Positions 27,589-36,355 of a stretch of 64,000 nucleotides of DNA are shown here, in pieces; the first letter of the stretch is position 1; every line of letters starts with the position of its first letter. Source of the stretch: Nitrospirota bacterium (GTDB taxonomy: Bacteria > Nitrospirota > Thermodesulfovibrionia > Thermodesulfovibrionales > Dissulfurispiraceae); assembly GCA_015233365.1 (NCBI GenBank), contig JADFXU010000006.1:33040-97039 (forward strand). Direction: 5' to 3'. Position numbers and translations under genes: made by a program. The notes beneath the pieces are model-generated. The model saw nothing but the letters and a program-made list of their open reading frames with translations, did not search any database and was not told the origin of the DNA.

Positions 27589-28830
27589 CTATTGCCCAGT
27601 ATCTATTTTTTTATATATCTCTTCAAAAGCAGCCATGTTCGGTTTTATATTATGCACTTCGACCATGTGACCGGCAAGAGCTTCCTGGGTCTTCAGGCCA
27701 TTACCGGTAATGCATATTACCGTCTTTTCGTTCCTGCCTATCTTTCCATTTTGGATGAGCTTTCTTGCTGAGGCCACAGTCACGCCACCGGCGGTTTCAG
27801 CAAAAATGCCTTCTGTCCTTGCAAGCAGTCTTATCCCATCTATAATCTCTTCGTCAGATACATCCTCTCCGTAGCCTCCGGTCTTATTAACGATATCGCT
27901 CGCATAATACCCATCGGCAGGGTTGCCTATTGCAAGCGATTTAGCCAACGTATTCGGCCTGACAGGTTTAATTATATCACTTCCGTGTTTTATGGCATAC
28001 GTTATGGGAGAACAGCCTGTTGCCTGGGCGGCAAATACTTTTGTCTCCAGGCTTTTTATCAGCCCGATTTCCCTGAACTCTTTGAACGCCTTCCACACTT
28101 TTGTCAGAAGGGAACCGCTGGCACAGGGCACAACCACGTTGTCGGGAGCTTCCCATCCCAACTGCTCGATAATTTCGAATCCCAGCGTCTTCGATCCCTC
28201 TGCGTAGAATGGCCTAATGTTAATATTGACGAAGGCCCATCGATATTTATTGGCGATCTCGCTGCAAAGCCTGTTGACCTCGTCATAATTGCCCTCCACA
28301 GCCACCAGGTTAGGTTCGTACACCAGCGAAGCGATTATCTTGCTTTGCTCCAGCGAGGCTGGAACAAACACGAAACGTTTAAAACCGGCCTTGGCGCCCT
28401 GTGCCGAAACCGAATGGGCCAGATTGCCGGTAGACGCGCATGCCACTGTATCAAACCCGAACTCTTTTGCCTTGGTAAGGGCAACAGCAACAACGCGGTC
28501 CTTGAAAGACAAAGTCGGATGCACCACGGTATCATCTTTAACATATAATTCCTTCACTCCGAGTGCAGCCGCCAGATTGTCGGCTTTTACAAGGGGGGTA
28601 AAGCCGGACTTGAGTCCCACAAGCGGCTCTCCGTCGATGGGAAGCATTTCTTTATAACGCCAGAGGTTTTCCTCCCGCCTTTCTATAATCCTGCGTTTCA
28701 ATGCCTTTTTGATTTCTTTGTAGTCATAGACTACTTCCAGGGGACCGAAGCAAAACTCACAGACGTATATCGGATCAACAGGATATTCCCTGTTGCATTC
28801 CCTGCATTTAAGTCCTCTAACATATCCCAT
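27589..28830 (-). CDS. thrC: Threonine synthase
   Basis: 413 residues from ATG 28830 (GGAGA upstream). An N-terminal zinc ribbon (CRECNREYPV; CEFC) precedes the PLP domain with PTLSFKDRV (PLP lysine) and STGNLAHSV. It makes threonine from O-phosphohomoserine. It lies upstream of the sulfur-carrier gene in the same run. A second, divergent paralogue occurs at 51711, so one of the two may have a different substrate. Confidence 0.93.
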   Translation of the reverse strand: MGYVRGLKCRECNREYPVDPIYVCEFCFGPLEVVYDYKEIKKALKRRIIERREENLWRYKEMLPIDGEPLVGLKSGFTPLVKADNLAAALGVKELYVKDDTVVHPTLSFKDRVVAVALTKAKEFGFDTVACASTGNLAHSVSAQGAKAGFKRFVFVPASLEQSKIIASLVYEPNLVAVEGNYDEVNRLCSEIANKYRWAFVNINIRPFYAEGSKTLGFEIIEQLGWEAPDNVVVPCASGSLLTKVWKAFKEFREIGLIKSLETKVFAAQATGCSPITYAIKHGSDIIKPVRPNTLAKSLAIGNPADGYYASDIVNKTGGYGEDVSDEEIIDGIRLLARTEGIFAETAGGVTVASARKLIQNGKIGRNEKTVICITGNGLKTQEALAGHMVEVHNIKPNMAAFEEIYKKIDTGQ

Positions 28831-28970
28831 AAGAATCTCCCTGTTAATTCCTGCGAATAAAAAGCTGCACAACTATCGCCGGAAAATATTATTTTACTTC
28901 AAAATACACATAAAATCAAAGCAGTACGCACCACTTCGGCTGATCGGTTTACCGCATTTTTCCATTAGTA

Positions 28971-29390
28971 TCACGCTGCTCTATCACTAAGCACTATGTT
29001 CATTTTGATCTCTTCAACCGTGCCGTTAATTATAAAAAATGCCCTTGCCTGAGGCTCTTCGCCGACAAGACTCACAATAATGTGTGCTGCATCATCGTAA
29101 AAAGCGAGTGCAACGTCCCTTGTTGACGGGTAAGCTGCGGAATCGGGATGGGAATGAAACAGTGCGACCATCGAGAGTCCCTCATTACGCAGTGACTTCA
29201 TGGTCTGGAACTGCTGTTTCGGATCCATCAGGAAGCTTACGGGTGAAGCTTCGACATTGCGCATTTTCCAGATACCGGAAACCGAATTGCCCCTGCCGCC
29301 AAGGATTCCGCACACCTCATTCGGATAACCTTCCCTGCAATAGGCGATCATATCGTCAAAAATGTGGCCGGGAATAGTTATGTCCTGCAA
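28971..29390 (-). CDS. JAMM/MPN+ metalloprotease (M67 family)
   Basis: 139 residues from TTG 29390, the start that gives the usual short N-terminus (GAGG is upstream). JAMM ligands are all present: Glu25, His79-x-His81 (HSHPDSAAYPSTRD) and Asp92. It overlaps the E1-like gene by 13 bases. In the CysO and HcyS pathways the JAMM enzyme releases the amino acid from the carrier or trims the carrier tail. The reading frame is open further upstream, inside the E1-like gene, but that part has no family similarity. Confidence 0.86.
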   Translation of the reverse strand: MQDITIPGHIFDDMIAYCREGYPNEVCGILGGRGNSVSGIWKMRNVEASPVSFLMDPKQQFQTMKSLRNEGLSMVALFHSHPDSAAYPSTRDVALAFYDDAAHIIVSLVGEEPQARAFFIINGTVEEIKMNIVLSDRAA

Positions 29391-30193
29391 TATCCGGCCT
29401 CGTAATCCTGCAGTTCGGTAATAGCGGGATCTTCCCCGCATACCGCGCATTTTTTATTCCTGGGGACAGTAACCCGCCTGAAAGTTGCTTTAAGGGCATC
29501 GTATATCAGAAGCGCGTTTTTCAGCACCTCTCCCTTCCCCAGAACCAGCTTGATAACCTCGACAGCCTGCAGGGAGCCGATCACGCCGGGAATGGCACCA
29601 ATTACCCCCAGGTCGCGGCACGAGGGAGCATGTTCCGGCGGCGGCATTTCTTCAAACAGGCACCGGTAGCAGTGGCCCTCTCCCGGCAGAATGGTAGTTA
29701 ACTGGCCCTCGAACTTGAGAATTGCGCCGCTGACCAGCGGCTTTTTCACCATGACGCAGGCATCGTTAACCAGGTAGCGCGTCGGAAAATTATCGCTGCA
29801 ATCCACAACAATATCATAATCCCTGATGATATCTCTGATCGTATCCCTCGAAAGCCTTTCCGCAATGCCGACGACCTTCACATCCGGGTTCAATGCTTCA
29901 AAAGTCGCTTTTGCAGATTCAACTTTGAGCACACCAAGCGTTTTTGTGCTGTGAGCTATCTGCCGTTGCAGGTTGCTGATTTCGACCCTGTCATTATCAA
30001 TGATTCCGATAGTCCCGATACCCGCTGCAGCAAGATAATAACCGACAGGGCTTCCGAGCCCGCCTGCGCCGACGACAAATACTTTTGCATCGAGTAATTT
30101 TTTTTGTCCTGTTGCCCCGACTTCGGGCAGCAGAATATGGCGGCTGTACCGCTGTAATTGATCCTCGGTAAATTCCGGGTTGCGCTGTGTCAC
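29378..30193 (-). CDS. MoeB/ThiF/HesA-family E1-like carrier-activating enzyme
   Basis: 271 residues from GTG 30193, with GGAGGGG nine bases upstream. It has the Rossmann ATP-binding motif (GAGGLGSPVGYYLA), the adenylation residues (DNDRVEISNLQRQI) and zinc cysteines CYRC plus CAVC. It adenylates the C-terminal Gly of a ThiS/MoaD-type carrier before sulfur transfer. The adjacent JAMM protease and the nearby carrier make it a candidate HcyF/CysO-activating enzyme rather than a molybdopterin protein; no moa genes are in the window. Substrate is inferred from context. Confidence 0.9.
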   Translation of the reverse strand: MTQRNPEFTEDQLQRYSRHILLPEVGATGQKKLLDAKVFVVGAGGLGSPVGYYLAAAGIGTIGIIDNDRVEISNLQRQIAHSTKTLGVLKVESAKATFEALNPDVKVVGIAERLSRDTIRDIIRDYDIVVDCSDNFPTRYLVNDACVMVKKPLVSGAILKFEGQLTTILPGEGHCYRCLFEEMPPPEHAPSCRDLGVIGAIPGVIGSLQAVEVIKLVLGKGEVLKNALLIYDALKATFRRVTVPRNKKCAVCGEDPAITELQDYEAGYCRT

Positions 30194-30260
30194 GGTGATT
30201 AACCCCTCCTTACAAGATTATAGAATGTTTCCTCGTATTTGAAAGTGCGTTGTTCAAGCT

Positions 30261-30572
30261 TCAGGTTAGAGAAAGATATAGACCGAGGTGCCCGTCTTCA
30301 TTAAAGTCGAAATGCAACGATTCCCTGGTAAGCACTGATGCCGAACATGACAATTCAGCCAGCGTCTCCATTACCCCTTCAAGGGTCCTGTCTGTCACAT
30401 GATAAATCTCAAGGATATCTACGATTTCATCCGGATCACAAGTGAAATAGCTCTCCAGCAAGACCCTTCCGCTGAACGCCCGGCCGGTTCCGTCCGCCGC
30501 CCTGTTTTTTGCATTCTTAATCTGGTATTTCAATCGTCCCAGACAAAGCCCGCATATACTCGATGTTTCCAT
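30261..30572 (-). CDS. Small hypothetical protein with a CxxC motif
   Basis: 103 residues from ATG 30572 (a GTG at 30584 is also in frame). An N-terminal CGLC motif is followed by a basic helix, a mid-region with Cys, and an acidic mixed C-terminus. It could bind metal or act in redox, but no family is recognised. It precedes the moeB-like gene on the minus strand with a 67-bp gap, so a shared transcript is possible. Confidence 0.6.
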   Translation of the reverse strand: METSSICGLCLGRLKYQIKNAKNRAADGTGRAFSGRVLLESYFTCDPDEIVDILEIYHVTDRTLEGVMETLAELSCSASVLTRESLHFDFNEDGHLGLYLSLT

Positions 30573-30725
30573 ATACCTGCACACTCCCCTGCTAAGATAG
30601 TACTGCCATCTGTCTAATATAAAGCAATAGTTATGCCAGACATAAACCTACTGAAATAAAAGGAAAGAGATATATCCAATAATTATAATTGAATAATAAT
30701 TAATCATGGTGTATATTATTTATAC

Positions 30726-32078
30726 ATGAAAAGAAAAACCGAAGTGTTTTTGTTTACCGGGGATGCGGCGTTGCGCGAAGAACTCTCGGCTATCCTCCCG
30801 GAGGAATATACAATAACCGCATATTCAGCCGGGCTGCGCGGCACATTTGTCTTCTTCGATATCGACACGGTAAAGACCGGACTTATTAAAGAGCTGGGCC
30901 AGGCCAACATAATTATTGCCGTGACAAAGTTGAAGCGGACCGGGCCTGTGATGGAGGCGGTGACCTTCGGCGCATACGAAATAATCCATCGTCCGCTGCA
31001 GAGGGAGACCGTGCTCCAGTTGCTTCGGGACCTCCGTGACCTCGGGGAAGAACTTAAACATTCCATACCTATTAAAAAACTGCCGCCTGCGCCGACTTGT
31101 GCAATAGTGGGAAGCTCACCGATTATTATGGAAGTTTGCAAGAAACTGGCACGGTTGTCCCAGGCAGAGGTCCCGGTCCTGGTCACCGGCGAGACAGGTA
31201 CGGGGAAAGAGCTCATTGCTGAATCCATTGCACAGCTTTCCGCACGCTTCGGGAAACCCTTTGTTGTCGTTAACTGCGCCGCTGTTCCCGAAGCGCTCCT
31301 CGAATCCGAACTTTTCGGCTTTGAAAAAGGCTCATTTACAGGCGCACTTTCGGGAAAGGCGGGAATGCTGAGAATAGCTGATGAAGGCACGGTCTTTTTT
31401 GATGAAATTGCCGAGTTGCCGCTTTCTTTACAGGGCAAACTGCTCCGCTTTCTGCAGACCCAAACGTTTTATCCAATCGGCAGTCTCAGGGAAGTGCAGG
31501 TGAATGTGCGGGTGATTTCTGCAACCAACAGGGACCTCGAGTCAATGGTGAAAGAGGGCACCTTCAGAGAGGACTTGCTTCACCGGGTACGTGTGGCAAC
31601 AATACATATCCCGCCGCTGCGCGAACGCAGGAAAGATATCCTTCCACTCCTGAACTTTTTTGTCGACCGCTACAGGCATACCGGGCCAAGGCCCATTAAG
31701 GGAGTCACAAAGGCATTTCTGAGAAAACTGCACGCCTATCAATGGCCCGGCAATATACGTGAGCTTGAAAATACCGTACGTTCCGCCATTGCCCTGAGCA
31801 AGACGTATTTCCTTACTACGCACGAGATCAGGGAACTCGGAGTCAATCAGCAGGCACTACATAAAAATGGAACAGCCGCGGAAACACTCGGCTCGGTGAT
31901 AGTCCCGATTTTAAGGCAGGCAATCGAACGCAATGATACGGATATTTATGAAAAGATACATCGTGAAGTGGACAAACCGATTTTCGATTATGTTTTATCG
32001 CGCACCCGTGAGAACCAATCAGAGGCCGCGCGCATCCTCGGCATAAACCGCCTGACCCTCAGAAAAAAGCTCAAGTAA
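30726..32078 (+). CDS. Sigma-54-dependent transcriptional activator with degenerate receiver
   Basis: 450 residues. The N-terminal 110 residues look like a receiver fold but lack the acidic pair and the phospho-Asp. The AAA+ domain has Walker A GETGTGKE, ESELFGFEKGSFTGA with the sigma-54 contact loop as GSFTGA (usual GAFTGA), and the arginine-finger region RFREDLLHRV-like (FREDLLHRV). A C-terminal Fis-type helix-turn-helix (QSEAARILGINRLTLRKKL) is present. It would activate sigma-54 promoters in response to an unknown signal. The target is not obvious from neighbours, which are divergent. Confidence 0.93.
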   Translation: MKRKTEVFLFTGDAALREELSAILPEEYTITAYSAGLRGTFVFFDIDTVKTGLIKELGQANIIIAVTKLKRTGPVMEAVTFGAYEIIHRPLQRETVLQLLRDLRDLGEELKHSIPIKKLPPAPTCAIVGSSPIIMEVCKKLARLSQAEVPVLVTGETGTGKELIAESIAQLSARFGKPFVVVNCAAVPEALLESELFGFEKGSFTGALSGKAGMLRIADEGTVFFDEIAELPLSLQGKLLRFLQTQTFYPIGSLREVQVNVRVISATNRDLESMVKEGTFREDLLHRVRVATIHIPPLRERRKDILPLLNFFVDRYRHTGPRPIKGVTKAFLRKLHAYQWPGNIRELENTVRSAIALSKTYFLTTHEIRELGVNQQALHKNGTAAETLGSVIVPILRQAIERNDTDIYEKIHREVDKPIFDYVLSRTRENQSEAARILGINRLTLRKKLK

Positions 32079-32337
32079 CGGGCATCTGTGCCGGATTTGC
32101 ATCGCGGGCTTGTGATGCCTGCAGATGGCCCTTTTTGAGCCTGCCCGGCAAGGATGTATCAGACAGGATCTCTATCAGTTTCAAAAGTGTCGGGAAAAAG
32201 GTCTCTATATCTTTTAATCCTGCAGCGTATTTTTCAAATACCTCGACACGGCCTATTACATCAGGCGCGTATAAAGGTTGGATCGGACATTCATTTTTTT
32301 CCTTGTATGGTGTATGAATAATACCAATCGGTTCCAT
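32071..32337 (-). pseudogene. TrmO/TsaA-like (VirR) protein remnant, C-terminal part lost
   Basis: The first 45 residues (MEPIGIIHTPYKEK; PIQPLYAPDVIGRVEVF; GLKDIE) match the N-terminal part of the TsaA/TrmO-type tRNA methyltransferase family. After GLKDIE the sequence departs from the family, and the frame ends at 88 residues where about 140-150 are expected. A deletion or frameshift has removed the domain that follows. The last codons overlap the end of the sigma-54 activator gene. Confidence 0.7.
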
Positions 32338-32405
32338 TATCTTTTTTACTCCATAGGGCACCGCCTGTTTGTTTGGCTAAGCCTCAATTTCCTGTCGCGA
32401 CGCTT

Positions 32406-32612
32406 TTACTTGCCGATCATGACGCTGCTGGCTTTTATAAGAGCAGTAACCGCATCACCCTTTTTCAGCTTGAGGTCATTGACGGCATCCACCGTGATCG
32501 TGGATGTGATAACATTGCCGCCTCCGATGTCTATTTTTACTTTAGCCATAACTTTACCTTTCGCAACCTCAGTAACCTTGCCCTTGATCTGATTTCTAGT
32601 ACTTAGTTTCAT
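32406..32612 (-). CDS. Molybdenum-pterin/TOBE-domain binding protein (Mop family)
   Basis: 68 residues, single TOBE domain: TRNQIKGKVTEV and DAVNDLKLKKGDAV patterns. Mop-type proteins bind molybdate or tungstate oxyanions as small homo-oligomers. AGGAGG precedes the ATG. It has its own candidate promoter (32635-32664). No mod transporter or moa genes are in the window. Confidence 0.9.
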   Translation of the reverse strand: MKLSTRNQIKGKVTEVAKGKVMAKVKIDIGGGNVITSTITVDAVNDLKLKKGDAVTALIKASSVMIGK

Positions 32613-32634
32613 TTTGCGTCCTCCTTAATCAGCA

Positions 32635-32664
32635 ATTATAGATTTGTAAGCCTTTTCCCAAGAA
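32635..32664 (-). promoter_or_regulatory. Candidate promoter of the mop gene
   Basis: The minus strand has a perfect TATAAT at 32640-32635. Upstream candidates for -35 are TTCTTG (18-base spacing) or TTGGGA (15). The transcription start would fall about 20 bases before the ATG, with AAGGAGG in between. Confidence 0.45.
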
Positions 32665-32853
32665 CTTCTCCATATCTTCACGAAAAGCACGGAATGATAT
32701 GATCGATTTTGATCACCCATTCATGCGGTCCTACTTCTTACTCCTTACAGCTACAATTGTAGCACCTATGTGGAAAGGAAAAAAGGATCGACCAAAAATC
32801 ACCGGCACTATTGAATTTCCTTACCTAAGACCGACAAATAGTTGTGGTAATTA

Positions 32854-32910
32854 CGGGGACACAATATTTAATTCTTAACAGGGAAAGGGAAGATAAGTAA
32901 TGTGTCCCCG
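32854..32910. repeat. GGGGACAC inverted pair (REP-like), intergenic
   Basis: CGGGGACACA at 32854-32863 is matched by its exact reverse complement at 32901-32910, with a 37-base A/T-rich spacer. The same core (GGGGACAC, with CCGGAATT beside it) occurs in the hairpin inside comEC. Such palindromes resemble REP elements linked to RAYT transposases, though no RAYT gene is in the window. Confidence 0.65.
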
Positions 32911-32963
32911 GAATTCCCGTCAGGGCTGTTGCATTCGGGCGTGGGGAGAACTAATAATCACGC

Positions 32964-33137
32964 TTATTTGCTCTTTTCCTTCCAGGGAAATTTCTTGACA
33001 ACTTGTCCCCCTTCATACACTACTAAAGGAGTGTCCGTCTGTTCCGCAATAGTTCTTGCCTTTTTAGCAGCTCGCCGCAAAGCAACCTCAGCCCCTGCCA
33101 GGTCTTTGTCTCGAATCTGTTTTTTTTCTGTATTCAT
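32964..33137 (-). CDS. 57-residue partner of a zeta-type toxin, candidate antitoxin
   Basis: The start ATG 33137 overlaps the zeta-like stop (ATGA), which indicates translational coupling. The protein is basic in the middle (ALRRAAKKARTIAEQT) and ends VVYEGGQVVKKFPW. This pattern recurs in small proteins beside chromosomal zeta toxins, in my recollection, but I cannot name a family. Antitoxin function is inferred from arrangement; here it is downstream of the toxin, the reverse of classic epsilon-zeta order. Confidence 0.7.
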   Translation of the reverse strand: MNTEKKQIRDKDLAGAEVALRRAAKKARTIAEQTDTPLVVYEGGQVVKKFPWKEKSK

Positions 33138-33658
33138 AACTTTTCTCCTTTATCTATCAATCCGGGTGTCATGCCTGAATTATCAAAAAGAATCCATGCA
33201 TCAACCAAATGTTTATAAAGAGATTGAAAGTTCTTCCATCCCTTTTCATATCGGCGTCTGATAATTTTTTCAGGGATATTATGACCTCCCTGCTCTACAC
33301 GGTATTTTACCCGTTCAACTGCAATCTTCACATCCGGAAGATAGAGGAATACTAATTTTATATTGTAGCCTATCCGCTGCCATTCTGGAATCATTACGGC
33401 ATAAGTTTTGCCGCTCGGGGTTGTCTCAAAAGCAAAATTGTCGCCCTGAAGAACATGCCTTTTTATTTCTTCGATCATAAGCCTGCCTGCGTGAAAAGAG
33501 GCCTGCTCAGGAAGAAACGGAGAGATGCCTGCTGCAATTAGATCCGCATTAACAAAGACAGGACAACCTCCCTCCTTAGGCAGAAATTCGCGAGCAAAGG
33601 TCGTCTTGCCTGCACCGTTAGGGCCTGCAATAATGACAACTTTTCTGTTCTTAGGCAT
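33134..33658 (-). CDS. Zeta toxin-family P-loop kinase
   Basis: 174 residues. Walker A is GPNGAGKTTF, followed by the acidic metal ligand region and ETTPSGK, then GGHNIPEKIIRRRYEK, the C-terminal block of the family. Zeta toxins phosphorylate UDP-N-acetylglucosamine and block wall synthesis in known cases. A coupled 57-residue gene follows. Sequence between it and hom carries a remnant of another antitoxin-like protein. Confidence 0.9.
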   Translation of the reverse strand: MPKNRKVVIIAGPNGAGKTTFAREFLPKEGGCPVFVNADLIAAGISPFLPEQASFHAGRLMIEEIKRHVLQGDNFAFETTPSGKTYAVMIPEWQRIGYNIKLVFLYLPDVKIAVERVKYRVEQGGHNIPEKIIRRRYEKGWKNFQSLYKHLVDAWILFDNSGMTPGLIDKGEKL

Positions 33659-33686
33659 GCATTTGTTTTATTTCAATCATACATCC

Positions 33687-33809
33687 TTACAAACTTTGCC
33701 ACGCCTCATCCTCTTCCGGCCTCAGCCAGTCTTTTCTGAGAGACGATTCGCTGGCAATGGCAGTATCAGCTCCATGTTCCGGATCTGCATCGTTTTCGAT
33801 AGTTATCAA
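33687..33809 (-). pseudogene. DUF2281-like antitoxin tail, 40 residues
   Basis: TTG 33809 with AGGAG upstream opens a 40-residue frame directly after the hom stop. It ends SLRKDWLRPEEDEAWQSL, the characteristic C-terminus of DUF2281-type antitoxin proteins. The N-terminal DNA-binding part is missing, so it is either a fragment or a very short active antitoxin. The adjacent zeta pair makes this a toxin-antitoxin remnant zone. Confidence 0.55.
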
Positions 33810-33810
33810 T

Positions 33811-35130
33811 TCACTCCTTGCTGTCTTCGACTCTGATGAACAGTGTTTTTTCCGAAACAACCGGCAGGGCGTCTATTTCCCTTAAGGCACTGAGAACATC
33901 TTTTTCCCTGGACCGGTGCGCAAGCACGACGACCGGAACAGAACCCCCTATGCTCCTGCCTTTCTGGATAACCGAAGCGATGCTGATATTGTAGTTGCCG
34001 AGAATGCCGGATATCCTGGACAGAACGCCCGGTTCATCGAACGCGGAAAATCTGAAATAATACATGCTCTCTACATCGTCCATTTTTTTGATCTTCTTTG
34101 CCGCTGCACCCGGTTTCACAAAGCCGGGTATGCCGGGAATTCGCCTGGTGCTGCCACACATGACATTCCGCCCGATATCAATAATATCGGCGACAACGGC
34201 GCTTCCTGTCGGCATATCGCCGGCGCCCCTCCCGTAATAAAGCGTGGCGCCGACCGCGTCACCCTGGACATAAACTGCATTGAAAACGCCGTCGACCTTG
34301 GAAATCAAATATTCATTCGGCACCATGGTGGGATGCACCCTCATTTCGATGCCTTCATTGGTCGCTTTCGTGATTGCCAGGAGCTTCACCTTATAGCCCA
34401 ACTCGGCGGCAAAGGCTATGTCCTGGGCCGTTATTCTTGTAATGCCCTCTTTATAAACCTCGTTATACGACAGGGGAATGCCGTATGCCAGAGAGGCCAG
34501 GATGGTGAGTTTATGGGCGGAATCGATCCCTTCGATATCAAAGGCAGGATCAGCCTCGGCATACCCGAGCCGCTGAGCCTCTTTCAGCGCCTCCGAAAAT
34601 TCAACCTTCTCGTCGGACATTTTTGTAAATATGTAATTGGACGTGCCGTTAATAATGCCGTAGACGGCGATAATTCTGTTCGCTATCAGCCCCTCTCTCA
34701 GCACTTTGATGATAGGGATACCTCCGGCAACGGACGCCTCAAACCCTATTTCAACACCCGCGCGCTCAGCTTCTGCAAACAGTTCGTTTCCCTCCGTAGC
34801 GAGCAGCGCCTTATTTGCTGTGACAACGTGCTTCCCGTTCCTGATCGCCCGGATCATGAATTCTTTCGCTGGATGAATACCCCCCATAAGCTCGATGACT
34901 ATATCAATGTCCGGGTCATCAATCACTGCGGCTGGATCGGTCGTAAGCATGCCTGCCGGAAGTTTGACCCCCCTGTCTCTCGTCACGTCGAGGTCCGCGA
35001 TCCTTTTAAGTTCAACCGCAAAACCTGTCCGCTCTCTGATCACGTCGGCACTTGTGATCAGTATATGAGCAGTTCCGGATCCTACAGTGCCGAACCCTAT
35101 GATACCGACCGAGACGCTATTCTTTTTCAT
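33811..35130 (-). CDS. hom: Homoserine dehydrogenase
   Basis: 439 residues. The N-terminal Rossmann motif ([15 protein letters not shown]), the catalytic core NKALLA and [10 protein letters not shown], and a C-terminal ACT domain are visible. It makes homoserine from aspartate semialdehyde. It overlaps the alaC gene by four bases (ATGA). Together with lysC, thrC and the apgM-family protein it forms a near-complete threonine route. Confidence 0.96.
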   Translation of the reverse strand: MKKNSVSVGIIGFGTVGSGTAHILITSADVIRERTGFAVELKRIADLDVTRDRGVKLPAGMLTTDPAAVIDDPDIDIVIELMGGIHPAKEFMIRAIRNGKHVVTANKALLATEGNELFAEAERAGVEIGFEASVAGGIPIIKVLREGLIANRIIAVYGIINGTSNYIFTKMSDEKVEFSEALKEAQRLGYAEADPAFDIEGIDSAHKLTILASLAYGIPLSYNEVYKEGITRITAQDIAFAAELGYKVKLLAITKATNEGIEMRVHPTMVPNEYLISKVDGVFNAVYVQGDAVGATLYYGRGAGDMPTGSAVVADIIDIGRNVMCGSTRRIPGIPGFVKPGAAAKKIKKMDDVESMYYFRFSAFDEPGVLSRISGILGNYNISIASVIQKGRSIGGSVPVVVLAHRSREKDVLSALREIDALPVVSEKTLFIRVEDSKE

Positions 35131-36302
35131 CGACCGAGGACCTTTCTTATCCCGGCTACGGCCTGCCGTATCCTGTGTTCGTTTTCGACAAGCGCGAACC
35201 TGACATATTCGTCGCCGCCTTCGCCGAAGCCGATACCCGGCGAGACGGCAACCTTAGCGTCCGTTATCAGGTATTTGCAGAATTCGAGAGACCCCATTTT
35301 TTTGAACTGCTCCGGAATCTCCGCCCAAACGAACATGGTTGCCTTTGGCGACTCGATTTTCCATCCGGCGTTATTCAATCCCTTTATCAGGACATTCCTG
35401 CGGGACTGGTAGGTCTTCCGTATCTCCTCAACGCAGTCCTGCTGCCCCCGCAGCGCAACAATACTCGCAATCTGTATAGGCTGAAACATCCCGTAATCGA
35501 GATAGCTCTTGATTTTTATCAACGCACCGACTATCTCCCTGTTGCCGCAGCAGAAACCCACTCTCCATCCTGCCATGGAATAACTCTTGGTAAGTGAAAA
35601 GAACTCAACCGCCACGTCCTTTGCGCCGGGGACCTGAAGAATACTGGGCGCCTTGTAATCATCAAAGGTAAGGTCCGCATAGGCAAAATCCTGGAGTACC
35701 ATAACGTTGTTGTCCCTGGCAAAATCTACGATCTTTGTAAAAAAATCGAGACCTTCGACAACAGTGGTCGTGGGGTTGTGAGGAAAATTGAGAATGAGCA
35801 TCTTTGGCCGCGGCCATGTTTTCTTAAGGGCTTTGTCCAGCTCATCAAAGAAATCTATACGCGGACCTATGGGAACACTGATGACCTCACCGCCGGCAAT
35901 TATTATCCCGTAAGGGTGAATCGGGTAAGCCGGGGTTGGAGTCATTACCACGTCTCCCGGCTGAATAGAGGCAAGAGTAAGGTGCGAGAGCCCTTCTTTC
36001 GAGCCTATGCTTACAACGGCTTCGGATTCGGGATCGATATCGACATCAAACCTTCTTTTGTACCATTCGGAAATCGCCATCCTGAGCTGTGTTATGCCTT
36101 TTGAAGCGGAATACCGGTGGTTTTTGGGATTATGAGCGGCTTCGCAGAGCTTTTCGACTATATGCTTCGGGGTCGGCAGATCAGGGTTGCCCATGCCGAG
36201 ATCGATAATATCTTCACCCTTTCTCCGGTAATCCATTTTCAATGCATTAACGATAGAAAATACATAGGGCGGCAGTCTCTTGATTCGGTTAAACTCAAAC
36301 AC
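35127..36302 (-). CDS. alaC: AlaC-like alanine/glutamate aminotransferase
   Basis: 391 residues, fold type I aminotransferase. [10 protein letters not shown] at the N-terminus and the [18 protein letters not shown]-lysine block match E. coli AlaC closely along the whole length. It transfers amino groups between glutamate and pyruvate. It is four bases into hom, so they are co-transcribed. LL-diaminopimelate aminotransferase is a related alternative. Confidence 0.9.
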   Translation of the reverse strand: MFEFNRIKRLPPYVFSIVNALKMDYRRKGEDIIDLGMGNPDLPTPKHIVEKLCEAAHNPKNHRYSASKGITQLRMAISEWYKRRFDVDIDPESEAVVSIGSKEGLSHLTLASIQPGDVVMTPTPAYPIHPYGIIIAGGEVISVPIGPRIDFFDELDKALKKTWPRPKMLILNFPHNPTTTVVEGLDFFTKIVDFARDNNVMVLQDFAYADLTFDDYKAPSILQVPGAKDVAVEFFSLTKSYSMAGWRVGFCCGNREIVGALIKIKSYLDYGMFQPIQIASIVALRGQQDCVEEIRKTYQSRRNVLIKGLNNAGWKIESPKATMFVWAEIPEQFKKMGSLEFCKYLITDAKVAVSPGIGFGEGGDEYVRFALVENEHRIRQAVAGIRKVLGR

Positions 36303-36355
36303 GAAAAACCTCCTATTTGCGTTATAGGGTAATAGCGTTTTACGTCTCTTTATTT

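Larger units (their letters stand above)
32613..32963. other. 350-bp intergenic stretch between mop and the TA-like pair
   Basis: No complete gene was found. It contains the mop promoter at the low end, a short GGGGACAC inverted pair (32854-32910) and no other recognised element. A minus-strand patch at about 32650-32760 has a short open segment that resembles a coding remnant, but it is broken by stops. Confidence 0.5.

Noticed and set aside
33916..35412. 498-residue plus-strand open frame across hom and alaC
   Set aside because: It runs exactly antisense to two well-supported genes with intact motifs and has no start signal.
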